DNA of 10,629 bases from Bacteroidia bacterium. GTDB taxonomy: Bacteria; Bacteroidota; Bacteroidia; Cytophagales; Cyclobacteriaceae. Below the pieces are notes generated by a model that ran no database searches, was not told the origin of the DNA, and saw only the letters and a list, made by a program, of their open reading frames with translations. Where the stretch lies: assembly GCA_016650355.1 (NCBI GenBank), contig JAENVX010000415.1, positions 1 to 10,629 of the forward strand, read 5' to 3'. Positions 1-6,681 of the stretch are shown piece by piece (position 1 is the stretch's first letter; each line of letters begins with the position of its first letter). Position numbers and translations under genes: made by a program.

Positions 1-109
1 CCCCTACACTTTTAAATGCCCGCACTGGTGAATTAACGCCTCCTGGTATGTGTTGCTGGGCACGCTCAAAAAGAATTTGGCTTCTTGATTGATTTAACTT
101 CTGCGTCAT
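1..109 (-). CDS. hemL: Glutamate-1-semialdehyde 2,1-aminomutase, N-terminal fragment (runs off left edge)
   Basis: Only the first 36 codons lie in the window; the gene continues past position 1. The translation begins MTQKLNQSRSQILFERAQQH and continues through IPGGVNSPVRAFKSVG, which is the characteristic opening of the PLP-dependent HemL family (LFxxAxxxxPGGVNSPVRAF). The enzyme converts glutamate-1-semialdehyde, the product of HemA, into 5-aminolevulinate, and so completes the C5 route to the first tetrapyrrole precursor in the cytoplasm. The ATG at 107-109 overlaps the TGA of hemB (106-108) as ATGA, so the two are probably translationally coupled in one operon. No Shine-Dalgarno sequence precedes it, as is usual in Bacteroidota. 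The active-site lysine and most of the protein are outside the window, so intactness cannot be judged. Confidence 0.93.
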   Translation of the reverse strand, partial: MTQKLNQSRSQILFERAQQHIPGGVNSPVRAFKSVG

Positions 110-1083
110 TTGTTCTTTTGAATTAGTTGAGCGAATTGTTTAGCGAAATATGTTGCGATCAAGTCAGCACCCGCACGCTTAATGGCAGTGAGTACTTCAA
201 TGATAGCTTGTTCTTCATTCAGGAATCCAGCCTTGGCTGCCGCTTTGATCATGGCATATTCTCCACTTACATGGTAAGCGCTAACAGGAATGTTCACTTC
301 GTTTTTTACCTCGCGGATAATATCCAGATACGTGTGAGCTGGCTTCACCATAATAATGTCCGCTCCTTCTTCAACATCCATCTTAACTTCTTTGATAGCT
401 TCCAGCCTATTAGCGGGATCCATTTGATATGTTTTTTTATCACCAAATCCAGGTGCACTATCTAATGCATCACGGAAAGGTCCGTAGAAACAGGAAGCAT
501 ACTTGGCAGCATAACTCATAATGCCAGTGTTATGAAACCCTTCTTTTTCCAGTGCTTCTCGAATGGCGAGAATGCGGCCGTCCATCATGTCGCTTGGTGC
601 AACAAAATCAGCACCGGCCTTCGCATGACTCACACTCATCCTGGCCAGCACGGCAACTGATTTATCATTTACAATCTGTTGGTCTTCCACAATGCCATCA
701 TGACCAAATGAGGAATAAGGATCAAGCGCCACATCGGTTATTACCACCATATCTGGCAAAGCGTTCTTTATAGCGCGAACACTTCTCTGCATCAATCCAT
801 TTTCATTGAGCGCTTCCTTACCTAAATTGTCTTTCAATTCATCAGGGACCTTAACAAATATCAAAGCGCAACGCAGTCCCAAGGCATAACATTCTTCCAA
901 TTCTTTTATCGCCAAATCCAGTGAATACCGAAAGTAGCCAGGCATTGAATGAACTTCAACTTTCCTGTTTTCACCCTCGGTGATAAAGACAGGCACAATA
1001 AAATCTGTCGGTTGTAAAGCGGTCTCTCTTACCAGACTTCTTACAGAAGCCGATTGTCGTAATATTCTATTTCGTCTAATCAT
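106..1083 (-). CDS. hemB: Porphobilinogen synthase (5-aminolevulinate dehydratase)
   Basis: 325 residues, normal length for the family. It condenses two 5-aminolevulinate molecules into porphobilinogen in the cytoplasm. The two Schiff-base lysines of the family are present: K194 in YAAKYAS followed by CFYGPFRDA, and K247 in IMVKPAHTYLD. The metal-site loop reads DVALDPYSSFGHDG (117-130). At the three positions where zinc-type enzymes such as E. coli HemB carry cysteines it has A119, D121 and D129, so this is the aspartate-rich, probably Mg/K-dependent form. The start ATG at 1081-1083 lies 31 nt after the TAG of hemF with no visible Shine-Dalgarno sequence, and the TGA stop overlaps the hemL start. 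The arginine-rich N-terminus (MIRRNRILRQ) is a common extended arm in this family. Identification is secure; metal preference is inferred from the loop. Confidence 0.97.
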   Translation of the reverse strand: MIRRNRILRQSASVRSLVRETALQPTDFIVPVFITEGENRKVEVHSMPGYFRYSLDLAIKELEECYALGLRCALIFVKVPDELKDNLGKEALNENGLMQRSVRAIKNALPDMVVITDVALDPYSSFGHDGIVEDQQIVNDKSVAVLARMSVSHAKAGADFVAPSDMMDGRILAIREALEKEGFHNTGIMSYAAKYASCFYGPFRDALDSAPGFGDKKTYQMDPANRLEAIKEVKMDVEEGADIIMVKPAHTYLDIIREVKNEVNIPVSAYHVSGEYAMIKAAAKAGFLNEEQAIIEVLTAIKRAGADLIATYFAKQFAQLIQKNK

Positions 1084-1114
1084 GTCAACAAAGTTTTCAT
1101 TAACTTCTGATTCG

Positions 1115-2026
1115 CTAAACCCATTGGATTGGTTCCTTTAAAATCTGTAGTAATTTTTCCTCCTCACTTCCGGTCGCTGGTTGATAATCATAATCAAATC
1201 TAACCGTGGGCGGTAAACTCATTAAAATACTTTCCGTCCGCCCATTCGTTTTTATTCCGAACAAGGTTCCTCGGTCGTGAAGTAAGTTAAACTCTACATA
1301 GCGGCCCCTTCGGATCTCTTGCCAATATTTATGATAATCGGAAAATGGAGCATGTTTCCGTTTATTGACAATGGGTGAATAGCCATCTAAAAAAATCAAA
1401 CCATTCGCTTCCATAAAGTTCTTCCAGAATATCAAGTCATGCTTTTCATTCGCACGACAGTGATCAAAGAAAATTCCACCCACACCTCGTCTTTCCTCAC
1501 CTCGGTGATGGTTGCTGAAATAATTGTCACACTGCTTTTTAAAAGTAGGGTAAAAGTTTGTATCAAAATCTTCACAGCATTTCTTCTGCATTGAATGAAA
1601 ATGCACGACATCTTCTTCAACTAAGTAGTAGGGGGTAAGATCGGTGCCTCCACCAAACCAGGCATCCACGGTAGCTCCGCTCTCGTTATACAATTCGAAG
1701 TAACGCCAATTGGCATGAACCGTAGGTACAAATGGGTTGAACGGATGAATCACCAACGACAACCCGCACGCAAAAAAAGATGTACCCTCCACCTTCAATT
1801 GCTGGGCCGCCTGTTGAGTTAAATCACCGTGCACTACGGATACGTTAACTCCGCCTTTCTCAAACACATCGCCACCACTGATCACGCGAGAATCACCTCC
1901 ACCTCCTCCCGGTCGCTCCCACACATCCGATCTGAACTTCGCCTTGCCATCCACTTCTTCCAGGCCAAGACAGATTTTGTTCTGCAAGGAATGAATATGA
2001 CGGGTGAACTGATCTTTAATGGACAT
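1115..2026 (-). CDS. hemF: Coproporphyrinogen III oxidase, oxygen-dependent
   Basis: 303 residues, close to the roughly 300 of E. coli HemF, and collinear with it end to end. It oxidatively decarboxylates two propionates of coproporphyrinogen III to vinyls, giving protoporphyrinogen IX, and uses O2. Family signatures seen: WERPGGGGGDSRVISGG (36-52), VIHPFNPFVPTVHANWR (92-108), WFGGGTDLTPYYL (123-135), GVGGIFFD (181-188), GRYVEFNLLHDRGTLFG (241-257) and the C-terminal GRTESILMSLPP (262-273). An O2-dependent enzyme indicates that this step can run aerobically; whether an O2-independent HemN exists elsewhere cannot be told. The ATG (2024-2026) shares one base with the hemE stop (TAATG), which points to translational coupling. 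The only real gap inside the operon, 31 nt, follows this gene. Confidence 0.97.
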   Translation of the reverse strand: MSIKDQFTRHIHSLQNKICLGLEEVDGKAKFRSDVWERPGGGGGDSRVISGGDVFEKGGVNVSVVHGDLTQQAAQQLKVEGTSFFACGLSLVIHPFNPFVPTVHANWRYFELYNESGATVDAWFGGGTDLTPYYLVEEDVVHFHSMQKKCCEDFDTNFYPTFKKQCDNYFSNHHRGEERRGVGGIFFDHCRANEKHDLIFWKNFMEANGLIFLDGYSPIVNKRKHAPFSDYHKYWQEIRRGRYVEFNLLHDRGTLFGIKTNGRTESILMSLPPTVRFDYDYQPATGSEEEKLLQILKEPIQWV

Positions 2027-3054
2027 TATTCCTGATATTCTTTTACGGCATCCACAAAAGCTTTTGCATGATCCACGGGTATGTGGGGCATTATTCCATG
2101 GCCCAGGTTGGCGATGTACCCATTTACCCCAAACTCAGAAATCATGTGATGAACCTCTTTTCTGATCTCAGAAGGCGGTAACAATAATTTAGATGGATCG
2201 AAATTTCCTTGTAGTGTCACCCGATGTTGTGTTTGTTCCCTGGCTACAGAAGGGCGAATCGTCCAGTCAATGCCAATGCCCGACACACTCTTATTTTGTG
2301 ATAATGAACTTAATGCATAATTGCTACCCTTCGGAAAAAGAATAACGGGGGCATGCGGTGAAACGGATTCGGCAATCTGAAGCAAGTAGGGTAAAGCAAA
2401 CCGATCAAAATCATCCGGACTGAGCAAGCCACTCCAACTGTCAAATATCTGTACCACATCTGCACCGGCTTTAATTTGTCTTATTAGATATTGGATAGTT
2501 ACATCGGTTATTTTCTGCAACAAACTTGCCGACAGGTCCGGTTGTGTAAAACAAAAAGACTTTGCTTTATCAAAACCTTTACTTCCCTTTCCCTCTACCA
2601 TGTAGCATAGTAACGTGAACGGTGCACCGGCAAAGCCGATCAATGGAACGCGATTATTTAATTCGCGTTTCGTCAGGCTGAGTGCATCATAAACATATTT
2701 CAAATTTTCAGCAGCTGTCGTTACTTCCAGTTTATCAACATCCTTTGCAGATTTAATGGTATTGGGCAACAAGGGTCCTTTACCTTCTTCCATCAATACC
2801 GTCATGCCCATCACTTGCGGAATCACCAATATATCTGAGAAGATAATGGCAGCATCCACACCCATACTATCTATAGGCTGTAAAGTAATCTCACACGCAA
2901 GCTCAGGTGTTTGCACCCTGGTGAAAAAATCATACTTGGCTTTCAAGACCTGATATTCCGGCAGGTAACGACCTGCCTGTCGCATCATCCAAACAGGAGG
3001 GCGAGATACTTTTTCCTTTCGAAGCGCTTTTAATAGCAAATCATTCTTAAGCAT
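2026..3054 (-). CDS. hemE: Uroporphyrinogen III decarboxylase
   Basis: 342 residues, typical length. It removes the four acetate carboxyls of uroporphyrinogen III to form coproporphyrinogen III in the cytoplasm, without a cofactor. The two PROSITE-type signatures are clear: PVWMMRQAGRYLPEY (20-34) and GFAGAPFTLLCYMVEG (140-155). Residues expected for substrate binding and catalysis are present: R25 in MRQAGRY, D74 in IFSDIL, Y151 in LCYMVEG and H319 in NLGHGI. It starts with ATG at 3052-3054 inside the end of hemD (8-nt overlap) and its TAA shares a base with the hemF start. No deviation from the family is seen. Confidence 0.98.
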   Translation of the reverse strand: MLKNDLLLKALRKEKVSRPPVWMMRQAGRYLPEYQVLKAKYDFFTRVQTPELACEITLQPIDSMGVDAAIIFSDILVIPQVMGMTVLMEEGKGPLLPNTIKSAKDVDKLEVTTAAENLKYVYDALSLTKRELNNRVPLIGFAGAPFTLLCYMVEGKGSKGFDKAKSFCFTQPDLSASLLQKITDVTIQYLIRQIKAGADVVQIFDSWSGLLSPDDFDRFALPYLLQIAESVSPHAPVILFPKGSNYALSSLSQNKSVSGIGIDWTIRPSVAREQTQHRVTLQGNFDPSKLLLPPSEIRKEVHHMISEFGVNGYIANLGHGIMPHIPVDHAKAFVDAVKEYQE

Positions 3055-3745
3055 TGACCTTATTTTTAAAATGTTGAATTACTTTTTTAACTAACGCTTC
3101 AGGAGTATGCGCTTCTGCTACATGAACTTCTGCAAAACCGAATTCCCGAGCGTGATTGCCTGTGGTATTCCCCAAACAAAAGCAGGCGATTGATTTGGTT
3201 GGATTCAAAGAAAGAAAACTATCCACCGCACTTGGACTAAAAAAAAGAACTCCCTTATATGCTTGTTCTATTTTTACCGGAGATTGTTCTGTTTGATAAG
3301 CTTCTATCTCATGAACCATAATCCCTTTTTCTTTTAGTTTGTCGGGCAGTTCATCACGCCTAAGATTACCACAAACAAACGTGACGGCAGTAACAGATTT
3401 ATCTTTCAAAATTTCATCGGCAAGTGAATAGGCATCGGTAGCAACACCTGCTATACGTAAACCATATTGAATGCATAATGTTTTGGTTGCTAACGCCAAA
3501 CAATAAACAGGATATTGTTTTACATCCAGCTTGAGGCACTTTACAATTTCCATCCAGGCGTGAACAGCCGTTTTACTGGTAAGTACAATCGCTGGATGTA
3601 GCGAAAGTCGATCAATATTATCGGGTATCAGAATTGTCTTTCTGATGAAATCTGCTTGCGTGACCGTCAGCCCCACAGATTCCATGTACTGAATAAGTTC
3701 CGGACTCAACACCTTTGTGGATACGATATGAATGTCTGCGTTCAA
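3047..3745 (-). CDS. hemD: Uroporphyrinogen-III synthase (TTG start)
   Basis: 232 residues, slightly short for the family. It cyclises hydroxymethylbilane with inversion of ring D to give uroporphyrinogen III. HemD is poorly conserved, so the call rests on both position and pattern. The two-lobed pattern is visible: IVLTSKTAVHAW (53-64), then VTFVCGNLRRDEL (121-133) followed by a YQT element at 150-152, then VLFFSPSAVDSFLS (166-179) and a final CLGNTTGNHAREFGF stretch. The start codon is TTG (3743-3745), overlapping the hemC stop as TTGA. The only upstream in-frame alternatives before a stop are two ATT codons, and the next ATG is residue 21, which would remove the first beta strand (DIHIVSTKVL). 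The position between hemC and hemE fits the pathway order. Confidence 0.93.
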   Translation of the reverse strand: MNADIHIVSTKVLSPELIQYMESVGLTVTQADFIRKTILIPDNIDRLSLHPAIVLTSKTAVHAWMEIVKCLKLDVKQYPVYCLALATKTLCIQYGLRIAGVATDAYSLADEILKDKSVTAVTFVCGNLRRDELPDKLKEKGIMVHEIEAYQTEQSPVKIEQAYKGVLFFSPSAVDSFLSLNPTKSIACFCLGNTTGNHAREFGFAEVHVAEAHTPEALVKKVIQHFKNKVNA

Positions 3746-4665
3746 AATGCTGGCCGAAATGTTTTAATAATGTCTTCACCTCCGAGGCGAAGAATTTCTT
3801 GCGCTGCTAATGTTCCTGCTACAGTTGCCTGCCCCAAATCAAAAGAAAGTTCTACCTCACATTTATGTTTTGAATCCAGGCTAAAGATATTGCCTCTGAA
3901 AAAAAGTTGATCTTGTTGTATCTCCGCATGCGCTGCGATTGGAACCGAACACCCACCGTGAAGTGTTGCCAGAAAATCGCGTTCAGCAGTGATGCAAAGA
4001 TTGGTTTGATGATGATTAATGTTTGTACAAATTTCTATCGCCTGATTGTCGTCTTTGCAGCATACAATGGCAATGGCCCCTTGAGCCGGAGATGGTAGCA
4101 TCCAATCTAACGTGATATAATGGTGGGATGAAATTTCCATGCGTTCAATGGCCGCTTGCGCAAAAATTGCTCCCTGCCAAGTGGACTGATCCAGTTTCTT
4201 TAATCGTGTTTGAATGTTGCCACGTAAATTTTCAATGCGGTGATGGGGATGCTTATACAGCCATTGGGACTTTCTTCGTAAACTACTCGTGGCGATTATG
4301 CAATCTTGCACCCCATCAAGTGAACCTTGATCTTTAGGTAAAACCAGGCAATCATAATGGGATGCCCTTTCAAGTACTGCGTTTAATGTAAGGCCTTTTG
4401 CCAGCTTGGTTGGAATGTCTTTGGCGGAATGAACGGCAATATCAATTGTGCTTTGCAGCAAAGCGCTGTCGAGCGATTTTGTAAAGATGCCTTGTATACC
4501 CATCTCATAAAGGGGCGTTACCAGATCAAGATCACCCTCTGAAGATACCTCAACTATTTGCGTCTCAATTCCCAATTGGTTGAGTTGGCGCTCAACCGCA
4601 CGTGCCTGATATAGTGCAAGGGCACTATTGCGAGTGCCAATACGAACTTGTTTTGGGTTGATCAT
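3742..4665 (-). CDS. hemC: Porphobilinogen deaminase (hydroxymethylbilane synthase)
   Basis: 307 residues, normal length. It polymerises four porphobilinogen units into hydroxymethylbilane on a covalently bound dipyrromethane primer. Domain 1 begins VRIGTRNSALALYQA (7-21); the catalytic aspartate is D83 in AVHSAKDIPT. ATSSLRRKSQW (125-135) and IENLRGNIQTRL (144-155) carry the substrate-binding arginines. The cofactor-attachment cysteine is C239 in LHGGCSVPIAA. Family consensus at the catalytic loop is HSxKDxPT, so it matches. The start is ATG (4663-4665), overlapping the hemA TGA as ATGA; the stop TGA overlaps the hemD TTG. Intact and confidently identified. Confidence 0.98.
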   Translation of the reverse strand: MINPKQVRIGTRNSALALYQARAVERQLNQLGIETQIVEVSSEGDLDLVTPLYEMGIQGIFTKSLDSALLQSTIDIAVHSAKDIPTKLAKGLTLNAVLERASHYDCLVLPKDQGSLDGVQDCIIATSSLRRKSQWLYKHPHHRIENLRGNIQTRLKKLDQSTWQGAIFAQAAIERMEISSHHYITLDWMLPSPAQGAIAIVCCKDDNQAIEICTNINHHQTNLCITAERDFLATLHGGCSVPIAAHAEIQQDQLFFRGNIFSLDSKHKCEVELSFDLGQATVAGTLAAQEILRLGGEDIIKTFRPAF

Positions 4666-5888
4666 TTTTCAGATGCAATGAGTTCATTCACTGTTTGGAG
4701 AACGGAACAGCCCCGGTAACCTTCTGATTTTATTTCCTGTATTAAAACAGAAAAACTTTTTTCAATTTTAGCCTCGGGATTTCCTCCATTGTGAATAATG
4801 CGTCCCATTTTCTCTTTGTACCTAAGAATTATTCCCGTATGGAGAAAAATATTTTGCCAAGCCAACAATTTGGAGATGAATTCATCAATGATAACTTCGG
4901 CCTTAGGAATTTCCAGATGCCGTTGCTTCATCAATTCATTGTGGAACGCAGAAATCTCATCTACCGAATAATGCTTAACTCCCGGAATATTTTTTATTTG
5001 TGGATCAATCACCTGGGGAATGCTCAAGTCCAAAAATAAACAGGGAGTAACAGGAATATCTAGTACACCTATTAGGTAGTGATCCGATTCAGCAGTGGTG
5101 ATCACCGCATCAAACTCATTTAAGTAATCGGTGAATTCTTCAAATGGAAGGATTTTGGCTTGTATTTCTTGCGCCAGGTTTTGTGCGTGGCTAAAAGTCC
5201 GGTTGGTAATTGATATCTGACTTTGCGGAAAATATTCTTTCAGGTTGCGTGCCATGGCCTGACCAATTTCTCCAGTACCCACGATAAGAATATTCTTAAA
5301 AGACTTTCCATTTTGTTGAGCACCAATCAATTCAGCCGCAGCATAGCTCACCGAATATTTCCCGTTGCTAAGATTAGTTTTGGCTTTTACTTGTTTAGAT
5401 GCCTGAAAGGCAAGGTTCGAAATGCGATCCATCATCGTATCCACTAAACCTGAATCTCTGGATAGTTGAATGGCCTTTTTTACCTGGCCAACAATCTCAT
5501 AATCGCCAATAATTTGGGAATCCAATCCTGCGGTCACTTTAAAAAAATGCCTTATCGCATGCAGTCCATTATAAGTATAAAAGTAGGTATCGAACGCATC
5601 TTTACTAAGATTCAATGCTTCTGTTACCAGCTCCTTTAAAATTCCTAAGGGAGCAAAGGCATAAAATTCCGTACGATTACATGTGGAGAGTACTAAAAAT
5701 TCGGCTAGTCCATTTTGGATAGCGCTCTTGTAAATAGCGTCTTTCTTTGCCGCGGTAATGGCAAGACGGCTCCGGACTAAAGTATCAGCTTTCGTAAAAT
5801 TTGAACCGATGACTACAAAGTGATCGAAATGTGCAAAGGATGAAGAATTCAAATTTAGTGGTCTTAATGAATTGCCAAGGTCTTCCAA
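4662..5888 (-). CDS. hemA: Glutamyl-tRNA reductase (TTG start)
   Basis: 408 residues. It reduces glutamyl-tRNA(Glu) with NADPH to glutamate-1-semialdehyde, the committed first step of tetrapyrrole synthesis and usually the regulated one. The catalytic cysteine is C70 in LSTCNRTEFYA. The conserved region IRHFFKVTAGLDSQIIGDYE (112-131) followed by IVGQVK matches the family, although the common GEPQILGQ reads GDYEIVGQ here. The NADPH-binding loop is GTGEIGQAM (204-212). The C-terminal helical dimerisation domain follows the linker near residue 300. The start is TTG at 5886-5888, only one codon after an in-frame TGA (5892-5894). No ATG or GTG precedes the catalytic cysteine, and the only other candidate is the TTG at codon 13. 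It is the first gene of the operon and lies behind 404 bp of non-coding DNA. The N-terminus is the uncertain part. Confidence 0.95.
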   Translation of the reverse strand: MEDLGNSLRPLNLNSSSFAHFDHFVVIGSNFTKADTLVRSRLAITAAKKDAIYKSAIQNGLAEFLVLSTCNRTEFYAFAPLGILKELVTEALNLSKDAFDTYFYTYNGLHAIRHFFKVTAGLDSQIIGDYEIVGQVKKAIQLSRDSGLVDTMMDRISNLAFQASKQVKAKTNLSNGKYSVSYAAAELIGAQQNGKSFKNILIVGTGEIGQAMARNLKEYFPQSQISITNRTFSHAQNLAQEIQAKILPFEEFTDYLNEFDAVITTAESDHYLIGVLDIPVTPCLFLDLSIPQVIDPQIKNIPGVKHYSVDEISAFHNELMKQRHLEIPKAEVIIDEFISKLLAWQNIFLHTGIILRYKEKMGRIIHNGGNPEAKIEKSFSVLIQEIKSEGYRGCSVLQTVNELIASEK

Positions 5889-5973
5889 AACTCACTTAAA
5901 AAATACCCAAATCAGTAGAATTAATAGTGGTAAAATAAGATCGAATTATTATAAATCTTGAAAAAATACCTGA

Positions 5974-5990
5974 ATACGCAGAATGCGTAT
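5974..5990. promoter_or_regulatory. Perfect 17-bp palindrome, candidate operator upstream of hemA
   Basis: ATACGCA-GAA-TGCGTAT has two perfect 7-bp arms around a 3-nt centre, the architecture of a site for a dimeric DNA-binding protein. Its centre is about 94 nt upstream of the hemA TTG. On the minus strand the palindrome is flanked by two copies of TCAGG, one a few bases before it and one directly after. A 3-nt loop is poor for a terminator and no U-run follows directly, so an operator is more likely. The regulator is unknown; no regulator gene is adjacent. Function is inference from symmetry and position. Confidence 0.45.
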
Positions 5991-6080
5991 CCTTTCCTGA
6001 TATAAATCATATTAAGACTTTTACTGGTCGCTTCTCAAATTTGTCGCTCGGCTAATGTCGCCCCTGGAAGAGATTTTGAT

Positions 6081-6105
6081 TAACCATGGCTTAAGGCCAT
6101 GGTTA
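6081..6105. repeat. REP-like hairpin with 10-bp perfect arms
   Basis: TAACCATGGC and GCCATGGTTA are perfect inverted arms separated by TTAAG. The inner bases nearly extend the symmetry. Neither strand shows a U-tract after the stem, which argues against an intrinsic terminator. Short imperfectly nested palindromes containing CCATGG in intergenic DNA are the form of REP elements mobilised by RAYT (TnpA-REP, Y1 HUH) transposases, which occur in Bacteroidota. No RAYT gene is in this window, so mobility is inferred. The alternatives are a protein-binding site or an RNA-processing stem. Confidence 0.45.
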
Positions 6106-6155
6106 CGTATGACTATACATAACGGCTTTAATCCAAATGAATTAAGAGGCCCGTG

Positions 6156-6188
6156 ACCATTTGAAATGCACCCATTTTACCAAATGGT
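6156..6188. repeat. 8-bp inverted repeat, spacer 17 nt, with a competing inner stem
   Basis: ACCATTTG (6156-6163) and CAAATGGT (6181-6188) are perfect inverted copies. Within the same stretch CACC-C-ATTT (6169-6177) can instead pair with AAATGGTG (6182-6189) through a 4-nt loop and one bulged C, so two mutually exclusive hairpins are possible. It lies about 105 bp beyond the stop of the DUF3127 gene on that gene's strand. No U-tract follows, so it is not called a terminator. It could be a processing or stabilising structure of the 3' end, or chance. Confidence 0.3.
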
Positions 6189-6292
6189 GTGCTAAAAATT
6201 TCTTAGAGTTGGCACGAATGTGTGCTCGTAATTCAAAATTATAACCAAGAAGTTTGGAACCAACAAAATTCTATTGCTATCTGGGATTCTTT

Positions 6293-6640
6293 CTAAAACG
6301 GCAGATCATCAGAAGCTGTACTGTCTGGAATGAAAGGTTCTTCGCCCACTGGGGGGGCCATTGATCCACTCGAACTCTTCTCTACTTTCCACGCACGAGC
6401 CTCTGTATACCATCGGCTATTGTATTCGCGACTTTCAAGCTCAACTGAAACATTTACAGTATCTCCAACAGTAAGGTTGAACTGATCAATTTTATCACCC
6501 CAAGCTGAAAGGCATACTTTTTTGGGATATTGACTTTGAGTCTCTACAATAAACTCTTGTTTTTTCCATTGTCCCTTTTTTCCCATTCCGGTTTGAGGTG
6601 CCAGAATTTGAACAATCTTTCCTTTTAAATCCATGGCCAT
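6293..6640 (-). CDS. DUF3127 family protein, OB-fold-like, with SSB-type acidic C-terminal tip
   Basis: 115 residues. The core (about 4-86) with GKIVQILAPQTGMGKKGQW near the start, then KKQEFIVET, YPKKVCLSAWGDKIDQFNL and SREYNSRWYTEARAWKVE, matches my memory of DUF3127, a Bacteroidota family thought to be related to the OB fold of single-stranded DNA-binding proteins. After it comes a flexible, proline- and serine-containing tail (87-110) ending in DDLPF (111-115), very like the DDDIPF tip by which SSB recruits partner proteins. No TM segment or signal peptide is seen. The start ATG at 6638-6640 was chosen; the ATG two codons later (6632-6634) is equally possible because neither has a Shine-Dalgarno sequence. 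It lies 41 nt after tadA and may share its transcript. A G7/C7 run (6351-6357) lies in the tail codons. DNA binding and SSB-like partner binding are inference; this is probably not the main SSB. Confidence 0.8.
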   Translation of the reverse strand: MAMDLKGKIVQILAPQTGMGKKGQWKKQEFIVETQSQYPKKVCLSAWGDKIDQFNLTVGDTVNVSVELESREYNSRWYTEARAWKVEKSSSGSMAPPVGEEPFIPDSTASDDLPF

Positions 6641-6681
6641 AACTATAATCGATTAGGGTACAAATAAAACCAGTATTTCCG

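Larger units (their letters stand above)
5889..6292. other. Non-coding region upstream of the hem operon
   Basis: 404 bp without a credible ORF, between the hemA start and the stop of the DUF3127 gene, both on the minus strand. It should hold the hem operon promoter and the end of the upstream transcript. It contains a 17-bp palindrome (5974-5990), a REP-like hairpin (6081-6105) and an inverted repeat (6156-6188), described separately. On the minus strand a TATAAT hexamer lies at about 5948-5953, but no good matching -35 is seen. The only -7-like TAnnTTTG boxes are one-mismatch versions (TATTTTTT), so I do not place a promoter. No Shine-Dalgarno sequence precedes hemA. No hairpin is followed by a U-tract, so no intrinsic terminator is called. 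Confidence 0.7.

Noticed and set aside
127..773. Plus-strand ORFs of 112 and 73 codons inside hemB
   Set aside because: They are antisense to a fully conserved gene, have composition typical of shadow frames and show no recognisable domain.
5945..5975. An E. coli-type promoter for hemA with TATAAT on the minus strand
   Set aside because: No matching -35 lies at 16-18 bp, and Bacteroidota primary sigma factors use a different consensus; in AT-rich DNA the hexamer alone is weak evidence.
6081..6105. The hairpin as a Rho-independent terminator
   Set aside because: The stem is strong, but neither strand has a run of T immediately after it.
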